Shown here in pieces: positions 25,535 through 33,809 of a stretch of 64,000 nt of DNA (position 1 is its first letter; each line of letters begins with the position of its first letter). The notes below the pieces were generated by a model. That model had not been told where the DNA came from and did no database searches. It saw nothing but the letters and a program-made list of their open reading frames with translations. The stretch spans positions 930,001 to 994,000 of the forward strand of contig NZ_JAGSYA010000004.1 of the NCBI RefSeq assembly GCF_025685395.1, written 5' to 3'. The position numbers and the translations under genes were made by a program. Source of the DNA: Terriglobus tenax (GTDB lineage: Bacteria; Acidobacteriota; Terriglobia; Terriglobales; Acidobacteriaceae).

Positions 25535-28500
25535 TTAGAACTCGATGCGAGCAGCGAGCTGCAGCGCACGGTTGGTTGCAGAAGAACTGTCTACAACCAT
25601 CGTTCCGTAGCTGGCGGTACCGAATGTGTTCAGCACAGCGTTGGACTGGCTGTACACAAAGCGGGTGTGATTGGTCACGTTGAAGTAGTCCGCTTCGATG
25701 ACCAGCTTGTTGGTTTCAAGCGGACCGGCCTTCGGCAGATTGATGGCGCGACGCAGGCTCATATCCAGGCGGTAGTTGCCCGGCTGGAACAGACCTGAGT
25801 ACGGAGCCGTACGAGCGATCGTGCTGAAGCGGTAGTCATACTGCGCCTGGTTGCCAGCGTAAGGAACGAACGCATTCGCATCCAGGAACTGCTTGGCTCC
25901 CACTTCTGTGGCCAGATGCGGACGATTGCTGCCATTGTTCAGACGGCCATTGCCCACATAGTTCGGATTCGCCTGCGGATAGCAGACATTCTGCGACGGG
26001 TTGATGTTGCAGGAGTTCATCGTGACCGACATCGGAGCGCCTGAGAATGCATTGAAGATTCCCGAGACCTTCCATCCGCCAATCAGCTGGCGGACAAACG
26101 GATTGCTTCCGCCAAGCTCGCCCTTACCGAACGGCAGGTCATACGCGCCGGTGACAACGAACTTGTGACGTTGATCGCCGAGCGACAGGCTCTTATCCAG
26201 AGAACGGGCCGCATGGAACTTGCCATCGCTGGCATAAGCAGCCGGCAGGTCGTAGCCAACACGGAAGGTTCCGTTGTTGTCGATCGAACGTGCCCACTGG
26301 TAGTTGGTCATGAACGTAAGACCATTGGTCAGACGCTTGGTGACATAGGCCTGGAAGGCATGGAAGCGGGTGTTACCCACAAAGCCATAGGCATCACTGA
26401 TGCTGCCGTACTGCGGGAACGGCTTCAGAGCCTGGGCAATCGAGGGGTTAGCAGAACCACCGAAGCTGGCGTAAGGCAGGGAGACTCCCGCCGTTGCCAG
26501 GTTAGCCGGCGTCGCTTGTGCATTCAACAGCGAACCCAGTGCAAGGTAACGCGGGTCCACCTGGTTGGAGATGGCACCGCGAGCGTTCAGGCTGTCCGGC
26601 TGCAGGAAGTGGCCCTGCGATCCGACGTAGCTCAGCGTCATCGTCGTGCTCGGCGTCAGCTCGCGCTGAATACCGAAGTTCCAGTTGATGAACTGCGGCG
26701 CACGGCCACCGTAATTCGGATCGGCGTACGAAGGTGTCTGCGACGAGGCCGATGAAAGCGTCGTGTAGAACGTACCGATCGACGGATCAAGATTCGGCGG
26801 AGCGCTGTAGGACGGATAGGCCGTGTCCAGCTTCCAATACTGCGATCCAACCTGGCCTGCGGCAGGAGCTGCAAAGACCGTGGAGGGGCTCACGCTGTAG
26901 CCCTGCAGGCCAATGCCCTGCCGGGAGGTGGCGCTGCCGCCATTCGCGTTGCCATGCGTATAGATCACGCTGTAGCTGCCACGAACCACCGTTTTCGGAT
27001 CCAGCTGGTAGGCAAAGCCCACACGCGGGCTGAAACCCTTGAAGTAGTCGTTGACCGGGCTGTTACAGTTGCAACGTCCCGCGCCGTATCCGCCGAAGGC
27101 CACCGCTCCGCGAGCGCCAACCAGAGGATTGGTTGCATTCGGGTCAAAGTACGAAAAGCGGTTCTGTACTTCACGATAGCTGGGGAAATAGTCGAAACGC
27201 ACGCCAATATCCAGCGTCAGCTTCGGGGTGATCTTCCAGTTGTCCTGCACATAACCAGACACGGGACGGAAACGAGCGCCTGTCTCAGGCACCGACGACA
27301 ACGTAAACGTGCCGCTGTTAACCGCACCAGCCAGGAAGCTGGCATACGCCTGACCCGTTGTTCCGACCGTCGCCGTACCGGTGTAGCCGGCCGTCGAGGT
27401 CGCGTTGAAGGTCAGCTGCAGCGGATTCACACCCGTCGCATTGTTCAGGAAGTTGTACTGCATCCAGGCAATCTGACCGCCAAAGGTGAAGTTATGGTTG
27501 CCCTTGGTGTACTGCAGGTTGTCGACCAGGACAAAGCCGTTTGCCACGGGACGATTGCTTGAGTAGCCCGCCCAGCGGTTGATGTTGGTGTTACCCGAGA
27601 AGGTCACCGTCGGGAACGAGGTGGAAGCCTGTCCGCTCGGAAGACCCGAAATGCCATTTGCCGCTGCTCCCCAGGTGCTGCTGATGCTCTGGTTGAAGCC
27701 AGGACCGTCATAACGGCCAAACGCATAGTGAACCTGGTTCGTGATGCGCGACGTAATCGCATAGGTATGCTCAAAGATGAACACCTTCGTCTTCGGCGCA
27801 AACTGCTGTGACGAGATGTACGGTGCTGGCATACCGTTGGAGGTGGACGAGATGCTGACCGCGGCCGGAGCCGTGGTTGCCTGACGGCCCCACGCCAGCA
27901 CGACCGACAACGCCTGCTTGTTGTTGATCGTGTAGTCGATACGGTTGGTCGTCGTCCAGTTGTTCAGACCGGTCTTGTAGTTCACCAGGTAGTTATTGTT
28001 GACGTTGCTGTTGGTCGGAGCCGGCAGATACGACTGCAGGTTGCGCGCAACCTGCGACTGGCGCGAGACCGGGATAATGTTGTTGGCAAACACGGTGCGC
28101 TGGTAGTTATTGCCCACCAGGCGAGTCGTATCCGGATCGTAGATGCAGCCAGCGATTACAGAGGTTGATCCGGCAACGCAGCTCGCCGGATTGGTCAGCA
28201 GCTCGCCAAAGTCGCCCTGGCGCATACGTGCTGTCGGCGCCGTCATCTGCTGGAAAGGAACCTGGCGCGAGAAGCGGTAGCCCTCATAGCCGCCAAAGAC
28301 AAACAGCTTATCCTTGATAATCGGCAAGCCAAGGAACATGCCGTACTCATGCTGATGCTCGGTCGGCTTCTGCAGGCGGCCCGTCAGCGGGTTGGTCGCC
28401 TTCTGGAAGCCCCAGGTATCCAGCGCGGTGTCACGGAAGTAGTCATAGATCGATCCGTGAATGCTGTTCGTACCACGCTTTACAACGTAGTTCTGGACGC

Positions 28501-29272
28501 CCTGTCCTTCGTAGATTGACGAGTAGCCAACCGTCTGCACCTGGAACTGCTCAATGGCGTCTACCGCCATCGATGTCCATACAAAGCGGGGATCGCCTTC
28601 GCCAGCCGCCGAGGTGATCGGCACACCATTGATGTAAATCGCCGAAACAGCACCACGGCTGCCCGAACCATTCACAACACCAGCATTGGTGGTCTGGTTG
28701 CCGTTGGTCGTCTGCGAGCTTACACCCGGCAGCAACGAGGCAAAGTCGGTGGCGCGGCGCTGACCGCCGCCATCCTGAATCAGAGGCAGGGCAGCATACT
28801 GCTCCTGCTCGATCGTGACACCGAGCGTTGCGTTGGACGTTTCAAGTGTCGGAGGCGCGTCGGATACCGTTACCTGTTCCGTCGTCTCGCCCGTGGGCAA
28901 AGTTACGTCGACTGAAAAGGTCTGCAGAGCATTGACGTTGACATTCTCCTGCGTCACGGTCTTGAAGCCAGGCATGGAAACCGTGATCGTGTATTTGCCT
29001 GGGTCCAGAGAAAAGGTGTAGTCGCCAGCCCCGGAACTCTTGGCTGTGAGCTTCTTATTGGTGCCGTTGTCGGTGATCGTGACATCAGCACCCGGAACAA
29101 CCGCGCCGGTAGTGTCGACGATGCGACCGTTGATCGACCCCTTACCAGCAAGCTGAGCGCTGGCAGAAACCGACAACGCTGCAGCCAGTGCCAGCGGCGT
29201 CGCGTATCGAACGACTCCTCTGGTCAGACCAGCTGCAAGTGCCAGTCGAGAGATGGAAGAGCGAAACGTCAT
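25535..29272 (-). CDS. TonB-dependent receptor, Oar-like, with carboxypeptidase-regulatory domain
   Basis: An outer-membrane receptor of 1245 residues from the ATG at 29272 (GGAG 6 bp upstream); a longer frame to 29521 would run through the promoter and is rejected. Signal peptide (PLALAAALSVSASAQ), then a CarboxypepD_reg fold (GSINGRIVDTTGAVVPGADVTI), plug (DFASLLPGVSSQTT, AIYINGVPITSAAG) and a long barrel ending RALQLAARIEF with the terminal Phe used by the BAM machine. There is no SusD partner, as is usual in Acidobacteria. Placement in the pectin locus suggests uptake of oligogalacturonides or RG fragments. Large size, no frameshift. Confidence 0.93.
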   Translation of the reverse strand: MTFRSSISRLALAAGLTRGVVRYATPLALAAALSVSASAQLAGKGSINGRIVDTTGAVVPGADVTITDNGTNKKLTAKSSGAGDYTFSLDPGKYTITVSMPGFKTVTQENVNVNALQTFSVDVTLPTGETTEQVTVSDAPPTLETSNATLGVTIEQEQYAALPLIQDGGGQRRATDFASLLPGVSSQTTNGNQTTNAGVVNGSGSRGAVSAIYINGVPITSAAGEGDPRFVWTSMAVDAIEQFQVQTVGYSSIYEGQGVQNYVVKRGTNSIHGSIYDYFRDTALDTWGFQKATNPLTGRLQKPTEHQHEYGMFLGLPIIKDKLFVFGGYEGYRFSRQVPFQQMTAPTARMRQGDFGELLTNPASCVAGSTSVIAGCIYDPDTTRLVGNNYQRTVFANNIIPVSRQSQVARNLQSYLPAPTNSNVNNNYLVNYKTGLNNWTTTNRIDYTINNKQALSVVLAWGRQATTAPAAVSISSTSNGMPAPYISSQQFAPKTKVFIFEHTYAITSRITNQVHYAFGRYDGPGFNQSISSTWGAAANGISGLPSGQASTSFPTVTFSGNTNINRWAGYSSNRPVANGFVLVDNLQYTKGNHNFTFGGQIAWMQYNFLNNATGVNPLQLTFNATSTAGYTGTATVGTTGQAYASFLAGAVNSGTFTLSSVPETGARFRPVSGYVQDNWKITPKLTLDIGVRFDYFPSYREVQNRFSYFDPNATNPLVGARGAVAFGGYGAGRCNCNSPVNDYFKGFSPRVGFAYQLDPKTVVRGSYSVIYTHGNANGGSATSRQGIGLQGYSVSPSTVFAAPAAGQVGSQYWKLDTAYPSYSAPPNLDPSIGTFYTTLSSASSQTPSYADPNYGGRAPQFINWNFGIQRELTPSTTMTLSYVGSQGHFLQPDSLNARGAISNQVDPRYLALGSLLNAQATPANLATAGVSLPYASFGGSANPSIAQALKPFPQYGSISDAYGFVGNTRFHAFQAYVTKRLTNGLTFMTNYQWARSIDNNGTFRVGYDLPAAYASDGKFHAARSLDKSLSLGDQRHKFVVTGAYDLPFGKGELGGSNPFVRQLIGGWKVSGIFNAFSGAPMSVTMNSCNINPSQNVCYPQANPNYVGNGRLNNGSNRPHLATEVGAKQFLDANAFVPYAGNQAQYDYRFSTIARTAPYSGLFQPGNYRLDMSLRRAINLPKAGPLETNKLVIEADYFNVTNHTRFVYSQSNAVLNTFGTASYGTMVVDSSSATNRALQLAARIEF

Positions 29273-29376
29273 TGGTGACTCCTCAAAAATTAACTCGCGG
29301 ATATAAATAGACCGCAATATCACCGTGCGCATAGCTTCGCGCTGCGGCTTGGTCTCAGATTTCGAGAACGATGCGA

Positions 29377-29406
29377 ATGTTACGCTCCGGAAAACACGAC
29401 AGTCAA
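29377..29406 (-). promoter_or_regulatory. Sigma-70-like promoter of the TonB-receptor gene
   Basis: On the minus strand TTGACT (29406-29401) and TAACAT (29382-29377) are separated by 18 bp, about 100 bp upstream of the receptor ATG. Both operator-like sites lie just upstream of the -35. Confidence 0.6.
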
Positions 29407-29423
29407 ATGGAGTTTTCAAAATT

Positions 29424-29433
29424 AAAACGGTTC
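29424..29433. promoter_or_regulatory. LacI-type operator-like site C
   Basis: AAAACGGTTC, part of TTAAAACGGTTCGGATAA, shares the central CG and flanks with the sites at 29489 and 33784. It lies 17 bp upstream of the receptor promoter -35. Confidence 0.45.
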
Positions 29434-29488
29434 GGATAAGCCATCGAATGCCCTCCTTAAAACGGAATAAATATCCAAAAATCTGGAA

Positions 29489-29504
29489 ATTGAAGCGTTT
29501 CGAT
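29489..29504. promoter_or_regulatory. LacI-type operator-like site B
   Basis: The core GAAGCGTTTC is a near-palindrome around a central CG, flanked by TT and GATAA. Together with the site at 33784 it suggests a consensus TTnAAnCGnTTCnATA. Apart from the two operators, the receptor promoter and the terminator at 29597, nothing else is seen in the gap 29273-29691. Confidence 0.5.
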
Positions 29505-29591
29505 AAACGCCCGTTTCTCATGGCTCGGAATTCGCTTTTTCATCACTGAAAACCGCCTCGTTTCCTGCTGCATCCAGAACCCTTTTATCCA

Positions 29592-29630
29592 GAAAAATCC
29601 GGAGGCTGGGATCACTCCCCGCCTCCGGAT
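29592..29630 (-). terminator. Intrinsic terminator after the pectinesterase operon
   Basis: ATCCGGAGGC at 29597-29606 pairs with 29621-29630 (10 bp). Read on the minus strand the hairpin is followed by TTTTTC (29596-29591). It ends the GH28-acetylesterase-pectinesterase unit before the receptor gene. Confidence 0.85.
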
Positions 29631-29691
29631 CCGGAACCTTTCTGAATTCTTTACAGAAATAATTTCAATAGCGTAATGGTCTGACCAATAC

Positions 29692-30759
29692 CTAACGCGC
29701 CAGCTTACGGAGCCGCCCAATCGCGCCAACCGGATCCCACTTGTCCGTTCCCGCCAACAGGCCCCGGGGAGTCAGCGACTTCTCCTCTGCCCGGGTGAGA
29801 GGCGGATAGTTGACGACGCGCTGGCCACCGTTCACTCCCGGTCCGTGCGACTTGTATTCGCGGTAGGTGCTGTTCTTCAGACGGCCACCCCACTCGGACC
29901 ACCCATCGGCGGCAAGCTTCTGCTGAATGTCGGTGTCGTAGAACAGGACCGTGGAATATGTCCGCCACGGCCGCCCAAGGATGACCTTATCGCCCACGTC
30001 CTGCCCGGTGATGCGGCAGTGCAGGAAGTAGTAGCCCGAGTCCTCCTCCGGAAACTGCCGGCTCTGCGCCGTCACCATCACCGTGTCATGGTGGCGCGAG
30101 TGCAGCTCGCAGTTCTCAAAGACCGCCTTGGCGTCGCCAAAGATATAGTCCACGTGCCCCTCGATATAGCAATCGCGGAAGTACTGCCGCGAGCCCTGGC
30201 AGGCGGCTCGTCCCGGCGGCGGGGCGCTGCCGTCCTTCGGCAGGTTGTCATGGCAGGTGCGGCTGTTGGCGTAGAGCGTGTCCTGCGCGCCCAGCAGGCG
30301 CACACGGTCCAGCACCGCCTTGTCCGAGCTCATCAGCAGTGCGACGGCTTGCGAACCCTCACCCGGAAAACGCTCGTGCTCCAGCTCAAAGGTGTTCTCG
30401 ATGGTCAGGTTCTCGGCGGCAAAGCCGTCGGCGTCCACGCTTACGCTGCCGCTCTTACCGGTGCCTCCGGCAGACTTCGCCGAGTCGTTCCAACTCAGCA
30501 CCACATCCTGCGGCTGCTTGCCCGTGCCGATCAGATGGATGTTCGGTTTGCTGATGTGAATCTTCTCGCGGTACTTGCCCGGAGCGATGCGCAGGATCGC
30601 GCCTTCAGCCGGCGCGTGGTCCACGGCCTCCTGAATCGTGTGGAAGTCAGCACTTCCCTGCGGCGCCACGGTAATCGCCTTCAAAGAATCGGCGGCAACA
30701 GCGGGCAGCGTACAGACAGCAGCAGAAAGCAGCAACGTGGCAAAGCAACGTAGCGTCAC
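29692..30759 (-). CDS. Pectin methylesterase (CE8)
   Basis: A 355-residue exported right-handed beta-helix enzyme that removes methyl esters from homogalacturonan. Signal peptide MTLRCFATLLLSAAVCTLPAVAA. Catalytic features: Gln in GSQAVALLMS, GAQDTLYANSRTC (first Asp region), YIEGHVDYIFGDAKAVF (second Asp) and LGRPWRTYSTVLFYDTDI with the conserved Arg and Trp. It is the last gene of a minus-strand operon behind the acetylesterase (33 bp), with a terminator downstream. A Cys-rich insert (TCHDNLPKDGSAPPPGRAAC) sits between the two Asp strands, as in several bacterial CE8 enzymes. Confidence 0.95.
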   Translation of the reverse strand: MTLRCFATLLLSAAVCTLPAVAADSLKAITVAPQGSADFHTIQEAVDHAPAEGAILRIAPGKYREKIHISKPNIHLIGTGKQPQDVVLSWNDSAKSAGGTGKSGSVSVDADGFAAENLTIENTFELEHERFPGEGSQAVALLMSSDKAVLDRVRLLGAQDTLYANSRTCHDNLPKDGSAPPPGRAACQGSRQYFRDCYIEGHVDYIFGDAKAVFENCELHSRHHDTVMVTAQSRQFPEEDSGYYFLHCRITGQDVGDKVILGRPWRTYSTVLFYDTDIQQKLAADGWSEWGGRLKNSTYREYKSHGPGVNGGQRVVNYPPLTRAEEKSLTPRGLLAGTDKWDPVGAIGRLRKLAR

Positions 30760-30792
30760 AAAACACTCCTTCAGTTGTAATGAAACAGATCT

Positions 30793-32310
30793 CTAGTGAC
30801 CGTCCGTGGGCGCGGCCTGTTGCAGAACGGGCGTCGCTCCCTCAGGCAGCCCCTTCACATTCGGCCCAAGCTCTACCTGCGTGCGGATGACGTTGTCGGC
30901 CACCATGCGGCCAAACAGCGCCTTGCCCTTGTCATTCAGGTGAGTACGGTCGGGCTTTACTTCCGTGCCGTTCTCCGCCCTGGCGTCAGGGTGCGTGGTG
31001 GCGTTGTATGCATCCGCCTCGGCCTGTGTCTTCATAGACAGGTAGTGCTGTGACAGGCTGAACAGGTCCAGGAAGGTAACCTTCTCCTCCGCGGCAACCT
31101 TACGTACGGAGGCGGCGTAGTCCTCAAGGCCGTCCTTCACCAGCTTGCCGTCCTTATAGTTGCGCCGCGAAAGCGGGCTGACCAGGATCGGAATGCCGCC
31201 GATTGCACGCACTTCCTTAATGAAGCGGCGCAGGTTGTCGGCATACAGACCGTCGGCGTCCGCGTGGCGCTTGGGGTCGGGCTTCTGGTCATTGTGGCCA
31301 AACTGGATGAAGTAGTACTGCCCTTTCTCATCGATCGACTTCTTCCACCAGCCTTCGTCGATAAAGCTGACCGTACTGCGGCCGTTCTGCGCCAGGTCCA
31401 CACAGGTGACGTTCGGTGTCAGCGTGGCGCAGAAGCCCGGCCCCCAGCCACCTTCCAGAGCCGTGGTCGAGTCGCCGGTCAGGACGATCTTAAAGGGCTT
31501 GCCTTCGATGACATCCATCGCCAGTTTGCCCTGCGGCGGCAGCTCGGCGGCCTTCGGCAGCACATACTTCTTCAGCGCCGGAACGGCTTTGCCCAGATCG
31601 GCGGCAACCATGCGGCCAAAAATATAGCTTCCCTGCCAGTCCAGATGCGTCTTGTCCGGAACAGTGTTGCCGTCCTTGTCCTTCTTGGTAATGCCGAGCT
31701 TGTTGCCTTCCTGCTCGCCAATCTTATCCAGATAGGCAATGCTCTCAGTCTGCAGGTCAATCAGCGGCACCTTCATCTCGCTGGCCACCTTCTTCATGGT
31801 GGCGGCGTGAGCCAGCAGGTCACTATGGATCTTGCCGTCCTTCTCAAAGTAACGACGTGTCAGCGGAGTCACGAGCACCGGCTTGATGCCTTGCGCTCGT
31901 GCCTCCTCCACCATGCGGCGCAGGTTAGCTTCATACTCGGCCATGGTCACCTGGCGGGCAAGGTGCTCAGCGCTCTCCATATCGTTATGGCCGAACTGGA
32001 TGAGCATGTAGTCGGGCCTGGTGCTCAGCGCGCGGTCCCACAAACCCATCTCACGATAGGTCTTGGTGCTGGCGCCGCCTTTGGCCATGTTCAGGCAATC
32101 CACCTTCTCTGAAAGGTTGGCGCAGAAGCCGCGACCATAGCCGGCGTTGTCGGTCTGCGTCGAATCACCGATCAGGTCGATGCGCACCGTGGTTCCGGCG
32201 CGGCGCTGTGCCGGATGATCGCCAACATACGCGTCTTCCGCAACCGCACCCGCGGCAGCGGCACACAGCAACAACGCACCCACATTCTTCGCGACAAACC
32301 GCATCGTCAT
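30793..32310 (-). CDS. Tandem two-domain rhamnogalacturonan acetylesterase (SGNH, CE12-like)
   Basis: A 505-residue exported protein (signal region VGALLLCAAAAGAVA) with two complete SGNH domains. Domain 1 (about 40-250): IDLIGDSTQTDN, NMAKGGASTKT, IQFGHNDMES and DKTHLDWQG. Domain 2 (about 270-485): IVLTGDSTTALEGGWGPGF, LAQNGRSTVSF, IQFGHNDQKPDP and DRTHLNDKG. Each keeps Ser, oxyanion Gly/Asn and the D-x-x-H dyad, so both may be active. Single-domain relatives deacetylate the galacturonate of rhamnogalacturonan I. It lies between GH28 (5 bp) and the pectinesterase. The domains differ in sequence, so the duplication is not recent. Confidence 0.9.
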   Translation of the reverse strand: MTMRFVAKNVGALLLCAAAAGAVAEDAYVGDHPAQRRAGTTVRIDLIGDSTQTDNAGYGRGFCANLSEKVDCLNMAKGGASTKTYREMGLWDRALSTRPDYMLIQFGHNDMESAEHLARQVTMAEYEANLRRMVEEARAQGIKPVLVTPLTRRYFEKDGKIHSDLLAHAATMKKVASEMKVPLIDLQTESIAYLDKIGEQEGNKLGITKKDKDGNTVPDKTHLDWQGSYIFGRMVAADLGKAVPALKKYVLPKAAELPPQGKLAMDVIEGKPFKIVLTGDSTTALEGGWGPGFCATLTPNVTCVDLAQNGRSTVSFIDEGWWKKSIDEKGQYYFIQFGHNDQKPDPKRHADADGLYADNLRRFIKEVRAIGGIPILVSPLSRRNYKDGKLVKDGLEDYAASVRKVAAEEKVTFLDLFSLSQHYLSMKTQAEADAYNATTHPDARAENGTEVKPDRTHLNDKGKALFGRMVADNVIRTQVELGPNVKGLPEGATPVLQQAAPTDGH

Positions 32311-32315
32311 CTCCC

Positions 32316-33698
32316 CTAATCCTGGTACGGAACAAACTTGTTGTCGCAGCTGAAGCCCGACTTCACTGAGGGAATCGGCGTAGGTGTGCTGGTCACGCTC
32401 GTTCCGGTAAAGGTAAAGTTTGCGCCCTTCGCGCCCACAGTCACACTGGCATTACGAGCCCGTACCTGCTCGGGTTTCACACCGCGAACTTCCACGCCAT
32501 CCAGCGTCAACTCGGTCGCACGCTCAGCGTTCAGACCAGCCACCTGCACAATGCCCGGCGTCAAGCTGAGGAAGTTTTCAATGCGGATGCCCTTGTAGTC
32601 CGGCGTCAGCGGTCCCTTCAATCCAAGATCTTCAATGCCGTCGGTCGTCTGGCCGTTGTAGAAGGGGCTGATGGAGATGGGCACCTCGACATCCCGCAGG
32701 CACAGGTTGCGATAGACCACGTTGCGCACCACGCCGCCGCGCTGCACATTGCTCTTGATGCGGACGCCGCTGGTGGTGTGGTCCAGCGTCAGCGTGTCTA
32801 CGTAGATGTCACTTTCGTCGCGCGCTTCCGAGCCCATCGACATGCCATGACCGCTGTAAAAATGATTGTCCAGCACGCTCATGTGGTGAACACCAGCCTT
32901 GATGGCGATATTGTCGTCGCCGTTGTCGATCCAGCTCTTCGTCACGGTCACATTCTGCGAGCTGCCTGGGTCAATGCCATCCGTATTACGCGCATCGGTC
33001 CCACGCACGGTGGGCGTCAGCAGGTGCACGCCCCACGCGGTAAAGCCGTCGGTGTTGCTGACCGTCACATGGAAATTGGGCGAGTTGTGCAGGCGCACCT
33101 TGTACAGGATCAGGCCGTCTGCATGATTTGCGACCACGAGCCGTGGCGCGGAGTACTTCGTGTTCGTCGGCTCAGCCGCGCGCGACTGCTGCCACCAGGT
33201 ATAGCTCTTGCCAATCAGCTGGCTGCCGCCACGGCCATCAATCGCGCCTTCGCCCATAATGGCCGCGTTCTTCACATCCTTCACACTGATCAGCGGCCGG
33301 CAGGCGCTGCTTTCGGGTCCGGAGGTACCGCACCCGCCGGGCTTGGTGTCATACAACTTCGGGTCGCGTGATCCATACAGCGTGACACCCTTCTCGATCA
33401 GCAGAGTAACGCCTGCACGCATTTCCAGAGGGCCGCTCAGAAAGGCGTTGTTCCCCCCGCTTGCACGCAACGCTACAGCCTTGCCCGCGCCGCAGCTATC
33501 CAGAGCCTTCTGAATGCGTTCGGAGTCGAGCTTCTGCTCGTCCTGCTCGCGCAGGGCGTTGTTCTCCGCACGCAGCTCGGACTTCAGCACCGTGCACGCC
33601 TTTGGGATAACAGGTTCAACAACATGGCGGGTGTCCTGGGCTGCGGCGGCGAGGCTTAACAATGCGAACGGAAGGGCAAAAACGGCAGAACGAGTCAC
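32316..33698 (-). CDS. GH28 polygalacturonase (second copy)
   Basis: A 460-residue exported enzyme from a GTG at 33698 (GGAG upstream), giving signal peptide VFALPFALLSLAAAAQ; a longer frame to 33809 would place the promoter inside the gene. The beta-helix includes IMGEGAIDGRGG, NTDGIDPGSSQNVTVTKSWIDNGDDNIAIKAG (NTD and DD catalytic Asp), YSGHGMSMGSE (GHGxSxGS) and SGVRIKSNVQRGG (RIK). These are the four canonical GH28 motifs, unlike the more divergent copy at 19770. It heads the operon with the acetylesterase and pectinesterase, under the promoter/operator at 33747-33800. Confidence 0.93.
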   Translation of the reverse strand: MTRSAVFALPFALLSLAAAAQDTRHVVEPVIPKACTVLKSELRAENNALREQDEQKLDSERIQKALDSCGAGKAVALRASGGNNAFLSGPLEMRAGVTLLIEKGVTLYGSRDPKLYDTKPGGCGTSGPESSACRPLISVKDVKNAAIMGEGAIDGRGGSQLIGKSYTWWQQSRAAEPTNTKYSAPRLVVANHADGLILYKVRLHNSPNFHVTVSNTDGFTAWGVHLLTPTVRGTDARNTDGIDPGSSQNVTVTKSWIDNGDDNIAIKAGVHHMSVLDNHFYSGHGMSMGSEARDESDIYVDTLTLDHTTSGVRIKSNVQRGGVVRNVVYRNLCLRDVEVPISISPFYNGQTTDGIEDLGLKGPLTPDYKGIRIENFLSLTPGIVQVAGLNAERATELTLDGVEVRGVKPEQVRARNASVTVGAKGANFTFTGTSVTSTPTPIPSVKSGFSCDNKFVPYQD

Positions 33699-33746
33699 GG
33701 AACTCCACTTCAAAGCCAGAGGGATGCACCAGAGGTGCTCGCCTGA

Positions 33747-33776
33747 ACTATATGGAGCGGAGTTAATTCGCGTCAA
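33747..33776 (-). promoter_or_regulatory. Sigma-70-like promoter of the pectin-degradation operon
   Basis: On the minus strand TTGACG (33776-33771) and TATAGT (33752-33747) are 18 bp apart, about 50 bp before the GH28 start codon. The spacing equals that of the receptor promoter. Confidence 0.6.
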
Positions 33777-33783
33777 ATACAAA

Positions 33784-33800
33784 TCAAAACGTTTCAATAG
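33784..33800. promoter_or_regulatory. LacI-type operator-like site A
   Basis: TCAAAACGTTTCAATAG has a perfect 8-bp core palindrome AAACGTTT. It sits 7 bp upstream of the -35 of the GH28 operon promoter. A fourth similar sequence, TGAAACGCTTCGATAG at 33908-33923, is inside the carboxylesterase coding region. Confidence 0.55.
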
Positions 33801-33809
33801 CGGAAACAT

